NCBI GenBank assembly: GCA_047602755.1
Contig: JBLKOM010000004.1
Coordinates: 1-64,000 of the forward strand
DNA length: 64,000 nucleotides
From: JACJVV01 sp047602755
GTDB lineage: Archaea; Nanobdellota; Nanobdellia; Woesearchaeales; JACJVV01
Reading direction: 5' to 3'
This document shows positions 45,171 to 55,800 of this stretch, piece after piece. Each line of letters begins with the position of its first letter. Within the stretch, counting starts at the first letter, position 1. A model generated the notes under the pieces. It saw only the letters and a program-made list of their open reading frames with translations. It did no database searches and was not told where the DNA came from. The translations under genes were made by a program, and so were the position numbers.

Positions 45171-45511
45171 TTCATCAACTCCCTCCTTATCCATCTATAA
45201 ATAACATCTAAAACATAATTAACCTCAGAATCAGTTAAGTCATGCCTAGGTGGAATTCTATGCCAACGAAAAAGTGATTTTCGAGATGAACAAGCTGTTG
45301 CATGCATAGCAACAAATATTGGATTTCCTGAATAAGGAATAGAAGTCTCCAAAAGAATAGGATGATATAACTTTCTCATTACTACTTCATTTACCTGATC
45401 CATGATTACATCTAAACCTATCATACGAATATTCTTTTTTTGAAATTCAGATAAACCAAAATTTCTTCTAAAACGACTTCTTTTTAACTGAACTAATGGA
45501 TCTGAACACAT
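45167..45511 (-). CDS. DUF4186-family protein
   Basis: About 114 residues matching DUF4186: DPLVQLKRSRFRRNFGLSEF, the IGLDVIMDQVNEVVMRKL segment, NPIFVAMHATACSSRKSLFRWHRIP, and DLTDSEVNYVLDVIYRWI. Conserved His/Cys residues in HATACSSR-W-H suggest metal binding, but the family has no assigned function. Start chosen at ATG 45511 (MCSDPLV), which fits family length; an upstream in-frame stretch would add a hydrophobic leader unlike the family. Coupled to the small membrane gene. Confidence 0.75.
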   Translation of the reverse strand: MCSDPLVQLKRSRFRRNFGLSEFQKKNIRMIGLDVIMDQVNEVVMRKLYHPILLETSIPYSGNPIFVAMHATACSSRKSLFRWHRIPPRHDLTDSEVNYVLDVIYRWIRRELMK

Positions 45512-45654
45512 AACTGAGTATAACATAATTATAAGAATAAAACAATGATTTAAATACCTCACATTAAAATGTCCAATGCTAATGATACTTAAATAACAAC
45601 AATTACAAAAAAATAAAAAGAAAAATATATAAATGCTTATATTAGAATTTTGTT

Positions 45655-45978
45655 ATGACAAATAAAAAATGGAATGCTGAGTTAGAGCATTTCACATACA
45701 AAAATCCGGTTATCAGTATTTGTCTATTTGCATTGACATTAATGGTAACAACAATATTAGTAAGTTATATAATTTTTTCAAACAATAATTATAGCACAGC
45801 ACAAGTAATTCTAAAGATAGGCGGATATCTTGGAGCAGTACTATTACTTATTGGCTGGAAAAAAAGTTATGACATCACAAAAGGAAAAACTGATACTATC
45901 AAAACAATGTATAGTATATCAAACCATATATTACTAATATTAACAATAGTTATAATAATTGCCATAACAGCAATTTAA
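45655..45978 (+). CDS. Small membrane protein, three helices
   Basis: A 107-residue protein with helices at about 19-41, 51-68 and 85-105 and a polar N-terminus (NKKWNAELEHFTYKNP). No family recognised. Divergent from the DUF4186 gene. Confidence 0.5.
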   Translation: MTNKKWNAELEHFTYKNPVISICLFALTLMVTTILVSYIIFSNNNYSTAQVILKIGGYLGAVLLLIGWKKSYDITKGKTDTIKTMYSISNHILLILTIVIIIAITAI

Positions 45979-45997
45979 TTTTTCTTTTTTATTTTTT
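45979..45997 (+). terminator. Poly-T terminator after the three-helix membrane gene
   Basis: TTTTTCTTTTTTATTTTTT lies immediately after the TAA at 45976-45978. It fits an archaeal T-tract terminator and stands 29 bases before the next start. Confidence 0.55.
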
Positions 45998-46026
45998 AAC
46001 TCAACATTAATTAAAAAACATAGAAA

Positions 46027-46461
46027 ATGAAAATAGCTAATCCAGCAAATTTAATTATAATTAGAAACAATAAATTACTTCTAGCAAAAAGAAATGAAAA
46101 AGAGTGTAAATTTAATAATTATTGGTCAATTCCTGGTGGTGGATCTAATTATGATGAATCAATAGAAGAAACATTACATAGAGAAATAAAAGAAGAATTA
46201 GGATGCAAAATAAAAAATTATACATACTTCAAATCTTATGTATTTCAACTAAATACTAAATTAGCTGTAAGAGCTTTTTATTTCTATGGTGATATAATTG
46301 GTAAAATAAAATTAAATGAAGAATTATCAGAATTTAAATGGTTTGAAATAAATGATAAAGAAATATTCAAAAACAAAATAGCATTCAATCAAAAACAAGT
46401 AATAAAAGATTTTATCAAATTTTGGAAAAATAAACATAAAAATCTAAAAATAAAATACTAA
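46027..46461 (+). CDS. Nudix hydrolase
   Basis: A 144-residue hydrolase of nucleoside diphosphate-X compounds. The Nudix box is intact: a GGGSNYDES start, then TLHREIKEELG at about residues 49-60, matching Gx5Ex7REUxEExGU. N-terminal ANLIIIRNNKLLLAKRNE and C-terminal SEFKWFEINDKEI are typical. Substrate unknown. Length is near the single-domain norm. Confidence 0.88.
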   Translation: MKIANPANLIIIRNNKLLLAKRNEKECKFNNYWSIPGGGSNYDESIEETLHREIKEELGCKIKNYTYFKSYVFQLNTKLAVRAFYFYGDIIGKIKLNEELSEFKWFEINDKEIFKNKIAFNQKQVIKDFIKFWKNKHKNLKIKY

Positions 46462-46479
46462 AAAATAGATATACAATAA

Positions 46480-48201
46480 TCAATCTAAATAAGCATTAGC
46501 AACATATTGCTGTGCCATCCTGTATGTATTAAAGAAACTTGCATTCATTGCAATTGCATGTCTTCTTATATCTAACCATTTATCTTTATTAGCATAATAC
46601 ATTGGAACTATTACGTTTTCTAATTTATAATATAAATCCTCAGCTTCTTCAGTAGGATCAAAATCCTCATTAAATCCTGGGTCTTGAGGTGCTTTACCTA
46701 ATCCCCAACCTGTAACATTTTCAACTAAACCTTCAACCCACCAACCATCAATAGTAGAAATTTGTGGAACACCATTTAGAGCAGCTTTCATCCCAGAAGT
46801 TCCTGAAGCTTCATAAGGTCTTTGAGGAGTATTTAACCAAACATCTGAACCAGAAACCATTTTTCTTGATAATAACATATTATAATTCTCTAAAAAAACC
46901 ATTTTTAACTTACCATTTTCATCATTTATTTGATTACAAGTATTAATTATCTTATTTATGATTTGTTTTCCGACAGTATCACTTGGATGTGCTTTACCTG
47001 CAAAAACAACCTGTATATCACCAACTTTCTCAGCAACTTTTTTTAATCTTTCAATATCATGTAAAATTAAATCTGGTCTTTTATATGCAGTAAATCTTCT
47101 AGCAAAACCAATAGTAAACCTATCTGGATGAAAACCAATATTTTTCTCTTGATTAATATAATCAATCAGAATATTTTTTGCTTCATGATGAGCATGGTCA
47201 ATATCCTCTTTTGGGATCGATAAAGCAGATCTTAATGTATAAGGATCAATTGACCAACCTGGTATATGTTTATCAAATACAGATTTCATCTGCATAGATA
47301 TCCATGATGGAAGATGAACACCATTAGTTATGGAATCAATTTGATATTCAGGGAACATTTCACGCGAAACTTCACCATGTCGTTTAGCAACCCCATTTAC
47401 ATAAGTACTCATAATTAATGCAAGTAAAGTCATATTTACTTTACCATCTTGAACAATTTTCTCCATTATTTCAATAGGAACAAGATTTCCTGTTGCTTTT
47501 AAAAATAAATCAACATCAAATTTATCATGACCAGCAGCAACAGGTGTATGAGTTGTAAAAACACATTTATCTTTTACTGGAATAATATCTATATTTTCAT
47601 TAACAGAAGACTTATTTAAAAGTTCCACAGTTAATAAAGCAGCATGCCCTTCATTCATATGATATTTCTTAATTTTATTATAATTTAATGACTCCAACAT
47701 TCTTACTCCACCAACCCCTAAAACAATTTCTTGGCAAAGTCTATACCATCTATCTCCTCCATAAAGATGTGATGTTATATTTTTATCCCATTCTGAATTT
47801 TCTTCACAATCAGTATCTAAGAAAATAACTGGGATATTATGCCCTAATTGACCACGAATCATATGCTTCCATGCTTTAACATAAACATCTCTTCCTTCAA
47901 TATTTACAACAACTTTATTAGGTAATAACTCCATTGACTCTTCAATATTCCAATTAACAGGATCTTCAATTTGATTATGATTCTCATCAAACTTTTGATA
48001 AAAATAACCTTTAGAATTAAGTAAAGTTATACCTATTACAGGCAAATTAATATCAGCATATGATTTTAGTATATCTCCTGCTAGTATTCCAAGTCCACCA
48101 CTATAAGTAGGAATCATATGACTAATTCCAACTTCCATAGTAAAATAAGCAATATGATCTTTTTCAGGCGGATGCTCTTTTAAATCTCGAATGTTTAACA
48201 T
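46480..48201 (-). CDS. glgP: Alpha-glucan phosphorylase
   Basis: A 573-residue GT35-type phosphorylase of the shorter archaeal/Thermotoga kind; it phosphorolyses alpha-1,4-glucans to glucose 1-phosphate. Seen: IAYFTMEVGISHMIPTYSGGLGILAGD, KYHMNEGHAALLT, FTTHTPVAAGHD, DSITNGVHLPSW, RRFTAYKRPDLI, and EASGTSGMKAALNGV, in which the lysine is the PLP site. The frame opens at 48219, but ATG 48201 follows a TATTTAAAC box by about 26 bases. No glycogen synthase or debranching gene is visible nearby. Confidence 0.93.
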   Translation of the reverse strand: MLNIRDLKEHPPEKDHIAYFTMEVGISHMIPTYSGGLGILAGDILKSYADINLPVIGITLLNSKGYFYQKFDENHNQIEDPVNWNIEESMELLPNKVVVNIEGRDVYVKAWKHMIRGQLGHNIPVIFLDTDCEENSEWDKNITSHLYGGDRWYRLCQEIVLGVGGVRMLESLNYNKIKKYHMNEGHAALLTVELLNKSSVNENIDIIPVKDKCVFTTHTPVAAGHDKFDVDLFLKATGNLVPIEIMEKIVQDGKVNMTLLALIMSTYVNGVAKRHGEVSREMFPEYQIDSITNGVHLPSWISMQMKSVFDKHIPGWSIDPYTLRSALSIPKEDIDHAHHEAKNILIDYINQEKNIGFHPDRFTIGFARRFTAYKRPDLILHDIERLKKVAEKVGDIQVVFAGKAHPSDTVGKQIINKIINTCNQINDENGKLKMVFLENYNMLLSRKMVSGSDVWLNTPQRPYEASGTSGMKAALNGVPQISTIDGWWVEGLVENVTGWGLGKAPQDPGFNEDFDPTEEAEDLYYKLENVIVPMYYANKDKWLDIRRHAIAMNASFFNTYRMAQQYVANAYLD

Positions 48202-48292
48202 AATAGTAAAATAAAGCATACTGTTTAAATATTTATGATTTCTCTCAAAAGTGATAACAAAAGAACAGTAACAAAAATAAAAGTACTAATTG

Positions 48293-48310
48293 TAATAATA
48301 ATAATAATAA
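48293..48310. repeat. (TAA)6 trinucleotide repeat
   Basis: Eighteen bases of uninterrupted TAA repeats in the gap between the phosphorylase and nitroreductase genes, probably simple-sequence slippage. Its place ~95 bases ahead of the nitroreductase start could make copy number affect expression, but this is speculation. Confidence 0.75.
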
Positions 48311-48387
48311 CAAAGAAGGTAAAAAATAATAGTTACAATAGAATAACTTACAAAATATTTATAAAAACAATATATTAGTAAAGTATC

Positions 48388-48933
48388 ATGCTAGAAACTA
48401 TAAAAAAAAGAAAAACTTGTTTTTGTTTTTCAGGAAAAAAAGTCTCAGATAAAAAAATAAAACTAATACTAGAAGCAGGAAGATATGCTCCAAGTTCACA
48501 TAATTCTCAAGACTGGAAGTTTATAGTAGTTAAAGACAAAAAAAAGATAGAAGAAATTGTTTGTAATTGTACTTATGGACTATTTCATCATTGCCCCCCA
48601 ATTATTATAGCATTAGTAGCAGAACCAATTTATGCAAAAGATAAAAAAGGATTATTAAAAAAGAATCTTTTAGAAAAAGCTCAATATCATAAATATCTAA
48701 ATATAGGTGCGCTAACTGCACATATGGTTTTAATGGCTGAATCTTTAGGGATAAACACAGCAATTTTATCTACTACTATAAAAGAAACTAATAAACTTTT
48801 ACATGTTCCTAAAAAAAGTGAAGCAGTAATATGTATTGCATTAGGATATGAAGATAAAAAATTTAGTATACCAAAAGAAGCCCGGAAAGAACTAAAAGAA
48901 ATAGTAAGATATGAAAAATATAATGGTAGATAA
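48388..48933 (+). CDS. Nitroreductase-family flavoprotein
   Basis: A 181-residue FMN-binding protein. Motifs: IKKRKTCFCFSGKKVSD (phosphate-contact start), AGRYAPSSHNSQDWKFIVV, NIGALTAHMVLMAESLGINTAILST, and ALGYEDKKF at the end. Short form of the family. Reduces nitro-, quinone- or other electron acceptors with NAD(P)H; physiological role unknown. TATA-like TATTTATAA stands ~25 bases before its ATG. The next gene starts three bases after its stop. Confidence 0.85.
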   Translation: MLETIKKRKTCFCFSGKKVSDKKIKLILEAGRYAPSSHNSQDWKFIVVKDKKKIEEIVCNCTYGLFHHCPPIIIALVAEPIYAKDKKGLLKKNLLEKAQYHKYLNIGALTAHMVLMAESLGINTAILSTTIKETNKLLHVPKKSEAVICIALGYEDKKFSIPKEARKELKEIVRYEKYNGR

Positions 48934-48936
48934 GAT

Positions 48937-49491
48937 ATGGAACAAAAAGAAGTTGAAAAAATATTGGAAGAAAATCTTAAAAAAAGTAAAAAAACAATAG
49001 TTATAGCACCTGGAGGAATAGATTATACCACTAATGATAACATAATTAATTATTTATTGAAGAAAAATAATAAAATTGCTTGGATGACATTATCTTTTCC
49101 AGCAAGAATATTAATAAAACGATTAGAACTTACTAAAAAACAAATTAATAATCTTATTTTTATTGACGGTGCCAGTGAAGAAAAAAAATCAGAAAAAGTA
49201 AAAGGTTCATTTAATATAGATTATCCAGAATCATTAGCATCATTATCAAAAGGTGTAACTGAATTACTTGATTCAGGTCAAAAGATTAATTTATTCTTTT
49301 GTGAATCAATAGGGACTGTATTATCTAACAACAAACCTGAAAATGTAAAACTATTTATGAAATATCTTATCAAAAAATTAAATGAGCATGGAATAGAATA
49401 TATAATATTTTCATTAAAAGAACAAATATATCATGCTTACGGAGAATCAATAAAACCCATTTTTGACAAAGAAATATTTCTTCTTGAATAA
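48937..49491 (+). CDS. RecA-like-fold protein without a Walker A motif
   Basis: A 184-residue protein with alternating strands and helices (TIVIAPGGIDYTTNDNIINYLLKKN, NNLIFIDGASEEKKSEKV, QKINLFFCESIGTVLSNN, HGIEYIIFSLKEQIY), like the RecA/KaiC-type core of several archaeal domains of unknown function. The P-loop position reads APGGIDYTT with no GKT/S, so nucleotide hydrolysis is doubtful. Three bases after the nitroreductase gene, so probably co-transcribed. Family not certain. Confidence 0.5.
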   Translation: MEQKEVEKILEENLKKSKKTIVIAPGGIDYTTNDNIINYLLKKNNKIAWMTLSFPARILIKRLELTKKQINNLIFIDGASEEKKSEKVKGSFNIDYPESLASLSKGVTELLDSGQKINLFFCESIGTVLSNNKPENVKLFMKYLIKKLNEHGIEYIIFSLKEQIYHAYGESIKPIFDKEIFLLE

Positions 49492-49668
49492 AAATAAAAT
49501 AATAAAAACAAAGGATAAATAAATTGCAAAAGAATAAAGATTAAAAGATCATTATGCCATTAATTCTAAAGTAGCAACAAAAGTTTATATAAGATGCATT
49601 TATAAATACTATAAATTATATTAATAATTAATATATTGTATAAATAATATAAAAAGGGGTGTTTACGC

Positions 49669-50334
49669 ATGAGTTATTTTGTAAAATTAGGAGAATCTAT
49701 AGTTCTTCCTTTAACAGCACTATTGGAGAGTTTCTTAAATTTGTTCCCAGGTCTTTTAGGTGGTATTTTAATATTAATCTTTGGATACTTACTTGGGGAA
49801 GTAATTGAAATCATGATTATCAAAGGACTTGAAAAAGCAAAATTCAATAAATTTATCCATAATCTAAAAATTTCAAAAGAATTAGAAAAGTTTGATCTAT
49901 CACATTTTATTGGTGTATTAGTTAAATGGTATATCTTTATCATCTTCTTACTACCAGCAGCAAGATTAATGCAATTAACCACATTAACACCTTTGCTAAT
50001 GGATTTTGCAAGATGGGCACCACTGTTTTTACTTGCAGTATTAATAGTAGTATTTGGTTGGATCGGTGCAGATGTACTTGGATCAAGGATAGAATCAACT
50101 AAACTAAAATATAAACATGCAATCTCAGTTACAGTAAGAGCATTTGTTATATTAATGATATTAGTAATTGCATTAGACCAAATAGGAATTAATCTTTCAA
50201 TTATAGAACAAACCTATCTCATATTGCTAAGTGCTGCTGCTTTTGGAACAGCATTAGCATTAGGACTTGGATTTGGACTAGCATTAAAAGAAGATGCTAA
50301 AAAAACTATCAAAGAAATAAAAAAGAAATTATAA
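49669..50334 (+). CDS. MscS-type conserved-helix membrane protein
   Basis: A 221-residue membrane protein of four helices with the small-conductance-channel-like conserved TM helix (LLSAAAFGTALALGLGFGLALKEDAKK, residues ~185-212) and an N-terminal LNLFPGLLGGILILIFGYLLGEV. It lacks the cytoplasmic beta and vestibule domains of true MscS, so gating is doubtful. GGGGTG stands seven bases before its ATG. Possibly an osmotic-stress channel subunit. Confidence 0.65.
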   Translation: MSYFVKLGESIVLPLTALLESFLNLFPGLLGGILILIFGYLLGEVIEIMIIKGLEKAKFNKFIHNLKISKELEKFDLSHFIGVLVKWYIFIIFLLPAARLMQLTTLTPLLMDFARWAPLFLLAVLIVVFGWIGADVLGSRIESTKLKYKHAISVTVRAFVILMILVIALDQIGINLSIIEQTYLILLSAAAFGTALALGLGFGLALKEDAKKTIKEIKKKL

Positions 50335-50342
50335 AAAATTTA

Positions 50343-50364
50343 TATTTTTTTATTTTAATTTTTT
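50343..50364 (+). terminator. T-rich terminator after the MscS-helix gene
   Basis: Tracts TTTTTTT and TTTTTT within 22 bases just past the stop at 50334. Archaeal T-tract pattern; separated from the next gene by about 60 bases. Confidence 0.5.
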
Positions 50365-50424
50365 CTTATTCAGATCATATAATAACAAATAAATTTATAT
50401 AGTACTAAAAATAAGAATAATTCT

Positions 50425-50838
50425 ATGAAAAAAGTAATGGTATTTGGGACATTTAATATAATACATCCAGGACATCTACATTTATTCCGCCAAGCAAAGA
50501 AATATGGTGAAAAACTAATAGTAGTCCTTGCAAGAGATTATACTGTAAAAGACTTAAAAGGTTATGAACCATTAACTGAGATTGATAGGAGAGAAAAACT
50601 TCTAAAAATACCAACAGTTGATGAAGTAATATTTGGAAATATTGATGATAAAATGAAGGTTGTTAAAGATAATCAGCCTGATGCAATATGCTTAGGCTAT
50701 GATCAAAGCTTTTTTGTTGAAGAATTAGAAGGATTTCTTAATGAAAATAACCTAAATATACCTATAATCAGGTTAAATCCTTACAAACAAAACATATATA
50801 AAAGTAGTAAATTAAAAAAAGATAAACTAAACGAATAA
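50425..50838 (+). CDS. RibL-like FAD synthase / cytidylyltransferase
   Basis: A 137-residue nucleotidyltransferase of the HxGH family. Motifs: VFGTFNIIHPGHLHLFRQAKKYG (nucleotide-binding HPGH) and VVLARDYTVKDLKG, with LTEIDRREKLLKIPTVDEVIFGN. The VxARD and short length fit the archaeal FAD synthase RibL better than glycerol-3-phosphate cytidylyltransferase. RibL makes FAD from FMN; the alternative substrate remains possible. Confidence 0.7.
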   Translation: MKKVMVFGTFNIIHPGHLHLFRQAKKYGEKLIVVLARDYTVKDLKGYEPLTEIDRREKLLKIPTVDEVIFGNIDDKMKVVKDNQPDAICLGYDQSFFVEELEGFLNENNLNIPIIRLNPYKQNIYKSSKLKKDKLNE

Positions 50839-50937
50839 ACTCTTTCTAAAAAATAAACTTTTAAGAAATAATTATATATAATAATTAACAAATTTCAATA
50901 CCATATATTTAAAAAAGCATTAATATTCTTAAGTATC

Positions 50938-51522
50938 ATGAATCATGATAATGAGCAAGAAACAATAACTGGAATAATTAATAATGATAATAAAAAACCA
51001 GCTAAAATCCAAAATATTGAAACAACCATAGAAGAGTTTTTAGAGTATCTTGACTTAAAACAAAATGATAAAAAAGAAATAGTTCAATTTTATATAGGAC
51101 TTTTAACTGCTGCTTATGGAAGAGATAATTTTCTTGAAAGATTAGTAAAATATGAAGAAAGAATAAACACTATTGAAGGTACAGAAGAACTATTAAATGA
51201 ATATCTAGCAAATTATTACGGATTAAGAGAAGAAACAAGACTAAGAAGAATGATTGGAACCACATATATTCCTATGTTTTTCATAGATGATAATAAACAA
51301 ATAAATCAAGAACAACAACAAGAAATAGAAAGATTAAAAGAAGAATTAGCATTAACAAAAATAGGGTTTTATGAAGAAAGAATAAAACATAAGATTGATA
51401 ATCTTTATAGAGATCAACCAAATAAATATGAAATGTTACAAGAAGCAATGGATTTTATTATGCTTAAATCAGAAATAAAAGGAATACATTATTCTTTCAA
51501 AGATGAAACATTCCCTTTTTAA
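50938..51522 (+). CDS. Coiled-coil-like protein of unknown function
   Basis: A 194-residue soluble, charged protein. Contains LEYLDLKQNDKKEIVQFYIGLL, ATAYGRDNFLER-like and a helix EQQQEIERLKEELALTK. No known motif. The start at 50938 follows A/T-rich sequence (TATTTAAAAAAG). Unknown. Confidence 0.45.
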   Translation: MNHDNEQETITGIINNDNKKPAKIQNIETTIEEFLEYLDLKQNDKKEIVQFYIGLLTAAYGRDNFLERLVKYEERINTIEGTEELLNEYLANYYGLREETRLRRMIGTTYIPMFFIDDNKQINQEQQQEIERLKEELALTKIGFYEERIKHKIDNLYRDQPNKYEMLQEAMDFIMLKSEIKGIHYSFKDETFPF

Positions 51523-51580
51523 AAACATAAAAATAAATAAATAAATAATAATAAATAATAATCAAAAATTAACTAAATAA

Positions 51581-52819
51581 TTAACGTGTCATAATTTTAT
51601 ATACATCATCATTTTTTCTCACTTTAGAATTTACAATAAAAGTAATAATACCACCTTTATTAATTTCTCCTTTAATATTTCTTATTTTTTGACGAATTAA
51701 ACCTGTAGTTTTACCAAGTATAATTATATCTTTATTATTTTCGGGAGAATATGAATCAATTTTAACTTCTGCAACTTTCTTTTTAGGATAATAATTTACA
51801 ACTTTTCCTACAAACAACTTATATTCTTTACCCTTACTACCATATTCTTTTGACCATTCATTAACTGGTTTACCAAGAAAAAAACCATCAGAAAAACCCT
51901 TATTGTAAACATTAATCATATTAGAAACTAACTCTTTTTTCATTTTCTGAAAAATAATATTAGCATTTTTAGATGTAGATATTTTATTTTTGTTTAATAC
52001 ATAATAATCAATTATTTTCCTATAAGAACTAATTACATTATTGACATATTCTGGATTTCTATTCCTACCTTCAACTTTAAAACAAGTTATTCCTGAATCA
52101 ATTAATTTTTCAATAAAAGGCATAGCACACAAATCTTTTGGAGACATTACATAATCTTTACCTAAAGACAACTCTTTTCCTTCTTCAGGATCTTTTAAAA
52201 AAGCTTCATATTCCCTCCGACATGGTTGAATACATTCACCTCTATTTGCACTTTTTCCAAAAAGTTCTTGTGACATAAAACACCTTCCAGAAATAGAAAC
52301 ACACATTGCTCCATGGATAAATACCTCAATTTCAATATCAAGTTTATTTTTCCTTATCTTTTGAATAATATTTTTAATTTGTGATAAAGTACATTCTCTT
52401 GCAAGAACAACACGTTTAAGATTTGGAATGAAATTTTTATAAAATGAAATACTTTCAAAATTACTTACACTTGCTTGAGTTGAAAGATGTATTTCTAAAC
52501 CTAATTTTAAAGCAATATTTATAACAGACATATCCCATGCAATAATTGCATCAATTCCATATTTTTTAGCTTTTTTTAATATTAACTCAACTTTCTTTAT
52601 TTCATTATCATAAACAATAGTATTAATAGCAAGAAAAGCACGACAATTATTTTGATGACACAAATTGATTATTTTTTTAATATCAGAAATAACAAAATTT
52701 TGAGCTCCTGCACGCATATTTAATCCTTTAACTCCAAAATAAACTTCATCTGCTCCACTATCTAAAGCAACTTTTAATGCTACAAAATTACCAACAGGTG
52801 CTAATAGCTTTGGCTTCAT
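51581..52819 (-). CDS. Peptidase U32 family protein
   Basis: A 412-residue U32-family protein. Motifs: KLLAPVGNFVALKVALDSGADEVYFGVKGLNMRA, AINTIVYD, HLSTQASVSN, RVVLARECTLSQI, the metal/Fe-S-like cluster FIHGAMCVSISGRCFMSQ...NRGECIQPCRREY, and DSGITCFKVEGR. Members include RNA-modifying and quinone-related enzymes as well as presumed proteases, so function is uncertain. The start is ATG 52819 (MKPKLL), about 25 bases after a TTTAAACA element; a TTG at 52828 is possible. Confidence 0.9.
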   Translation of the reverse strand: MKPKLLAPVGNFVALKVALDSGADEVYFGVKGLNMRAGAQNFVISDIKKIINLCHQNNCRAFLAINTIVYDNEIKKVELILKKAKKYGIDAIIAWDMSVINIALKLGLEIHLSTQASVSNFESISFYKNFIPNLKRVVLARECTLSQIKNIIQKIRKNKLDIEIEVFIHGAMCVSISGRCFMSQELFGKSANRGECIQPCRREYEAFLKDPEEGKELSLGKDYVMSPKDLCAMPFIEKLIDSGITCFKVEGRNRNPEYVNNVISSYRKIIDYYVLNKNKISTSKNANIIFQKMKKELVSNMINVYNKGFSDGFFLGKPVNEWSKEYGSKGKEYKLFVGKVVNYYPKKKVAEVKIDSYSPENNKDIIILGKTTGLIRQKIRNIKGEINKGGIITFIVNSKVRKNDDVYKIMTR

Positions 52820-52887
52820 AAAATACAAAAAGAAACAAATGTTTAAATGATTTATCGTTTCAAAAAAAATTAATTCAATACAAGAAA

Positions 52888-55800
52888 TTAACTAATTACA
52901 ATATTAAATACTTCAGATCTAGCATTTCCACCTGCACCTAATGGTGATGCAAGTACAGTCATGTTGTATGTTCCAGGAATAGTTGGTGACCAACGTTGAT
53001 TTCCAACAGTAATCCAACCTTGAGCAGAACCCGGATTTTCTCTTTGAAGTACCTTCCAATCATCAACAGTACCATCTGGTCTTCTTATTTCATAAGTAAC
53101 ACCAGCAAGTGCAATTAGTGAACTAACATTAACATCATAAGTTGTACCAGCTAATAAATTAATGGAATTTTTACTTCCTGATGAGAATACATCTTGATTA
53201 CCAACAGATACAGTATTAATAAAACTAGCAAAAGTATCAGTAGGAGTTGTCGTACCTGGAACAGAAGTATCAGTTGTAGAAGTACCTGCACAATTTATTC
53301 TAATACTAAATGTACGTTCTTGCGGTTGACCGCTATTACCCTCATGAATTTTATTACTAATACTATATACACCGTTATTTTCCTGTGAATCATACAATCT
53401 TAAAGTAATTCTCCAAACATTCTCAGGCTTACCATGACAAATATCTGATACAGCTGATGAAGCAGAAGATTGTGCTTTAACAATTACTTTACTTGTAGTA
53501 TCAATAGGAGTTCCTGGATCAATAGAAGGCCTTGTTGTTATATCAAAATTCTTTCCTTGATGTGAACATGTACAAGAAACTGAATTTGAATCAAAAATAC
53601 AATCATTTGTAGTCCCTTTAATTTTACATGCTTCACCATTTTCAATCTTAACAATATTAGCACTAACTTCTAAAATAAAATTATCACTTAACGAATTAAA
53701 ATTATGATTAGTACATGAAGTAATCCAACTTTCTTCTGGATCAACAGCACAACCAAAATTAGTTGTTGAAGCAGCTGTTACTAAATCTTGAGATAACTGA
53801 ATAGGTGAAGGAGGCATACTATATGCAGTTTGACCATTAATTAAAACAGGTCTATAACTACCAACAGCTAATGGGTCACGAAGCATTGTGTTTGTATGCT
53901 CATCATAAATTTCAATTGATAACCATTTAGTACTTGGACAACTTTCAGGAGAAGAACACTCAAGTGTATTTGGTAACACTTGATTAACAAATGCTGTTAC
54001 ACTTAAATAATCTCCAGGTCTCCAATAAGGTGAATTTATTTTAGGATCATCATGATTAGTTAATTCAGCATAATCTTCATGACCTATATCTAAAGAACAA
54101 CGATATATTCCTTGTCCAACATCAAATTGACAGAATGCTGGTGCACCACCGCCAACTTCTCTTATATTACATGAAATATTACTTGTAACTCTCTCTCGAT
54201 CTTTATTTGTATAGGTATATTCAAGAACAACTTTATCATACCTAACCTCAGAATTAGTATCCATGATATCAGCTTCTTCTTCAAGAACATCGTAACGTTT
54301 CATACCAGAAGATGCACCTCGTAAGTATACTTGTTTTGTTCTAACTCTATCTGCACAATCACATCTTTCATTACCATAACCATAATCACAATCCCATCCA
54401 TCTGAACATACAAGTCTTAAATTATATGTAAGATCAGCACCTGCAACTAAACCTACTCCAAAATAATAGTTCCATGTTGCACGACCATTTGCTGAATTAT
54501 ATGAAATAAATCTTCTTTGACAAGGTGATAATAATCCTTGACTATCTACAGGAATATCACCAAATTCACCTTCAACCATTGCATTGAAATCAAAATCAAA
54601 TGTTCCTGTAAATGCCCATAAACATAACGCATGTACCAGCTGACGCTCTGCAAACATGGCTCTAAAGAGTGAACTGCTACCATATCTTCCTGCAATACTT
54701 CTTTGAACATCACGGCCAGCTGAAGTTAATGCACCAAGAATATTACCAGGAGTACTATCGGTCCCTATTGTTCTTTGATGGCCTAAACTATATTTATTAG
54801 CTACACACTTTATTAAATCATAAATTAAATCACAAACATATCTTGTTAAAACTGCTCTACATATTCCTGGATTACCATCACCTGTTATCAAAATTGTTTC
54901 AAGACAAGCTTTAACAGCAGTCATAATAGCTTTCCACAATTTCAAATAACCTGTAATACCTGGTAAACATAAACATTGAACACTTCTCAAAAATGATGAT
55001 GAAGGATCAACTATTTTCTCTTTATCAGCTAATCCAAGTGCCGCTTGAATCTTAAGATAAATTTCTTGAGCTCTCCGATCATCTACTTCATATTCTTGGA
55101 AAATCTTAGCAAATTCGGTTGATAATACTTCAGTATCATCAGAAATATTACAATCTCTTAAAAGAACATCATCAGTACAACCATCATGACCTGCAACTAT
55201 TTGACTAAAAGTAACACCATTTACTCTACCACTATTGTGACGATCATCTCGTAACTCTTCTTTAAGATCTCTTATTTGTCTATCCTTATTTGCTTGTTTA
55301 TATGCTTGAAAATCTCTAACCAATGCTGATCTATCTGTTGCAGTCATTCTGCTTTGATCACCAGAACTTGCGCAATGATTCAAATCACGTTTAAACTCTG
55401 CAAAACCAGTTGGATTAATGTAAGAATTAAATAATTGACTATCAGAATCAATAGTAGTGCCTTCTGGAACTTTGAAAACATCAACAGGTATTTCAGACAA
55501 AGGCCTAAATACTTTATTTGCAGCGACTGGAGAATCACCTTGACCATCTGTAAATAATAATGAATTCCAACCAACAACACTTGTATCTAGATCAATGTTT
55601 TGTAATATTATTCCTCTATGAACAATAAATTCACCAGCAATATCAAAAGAAGTATCTTCTCCTGCAGCTGTTTGAACTCTTTTAGGAAGTACCCTATAAA
55701 AAATACCATGTTCGTCATGAGAACGCAAAGTCTGCGGACAATCACTATCAATATAAATTGTATGTGCCCCATCAAAATCTCCTGCATCTCTAGGGTGAAT

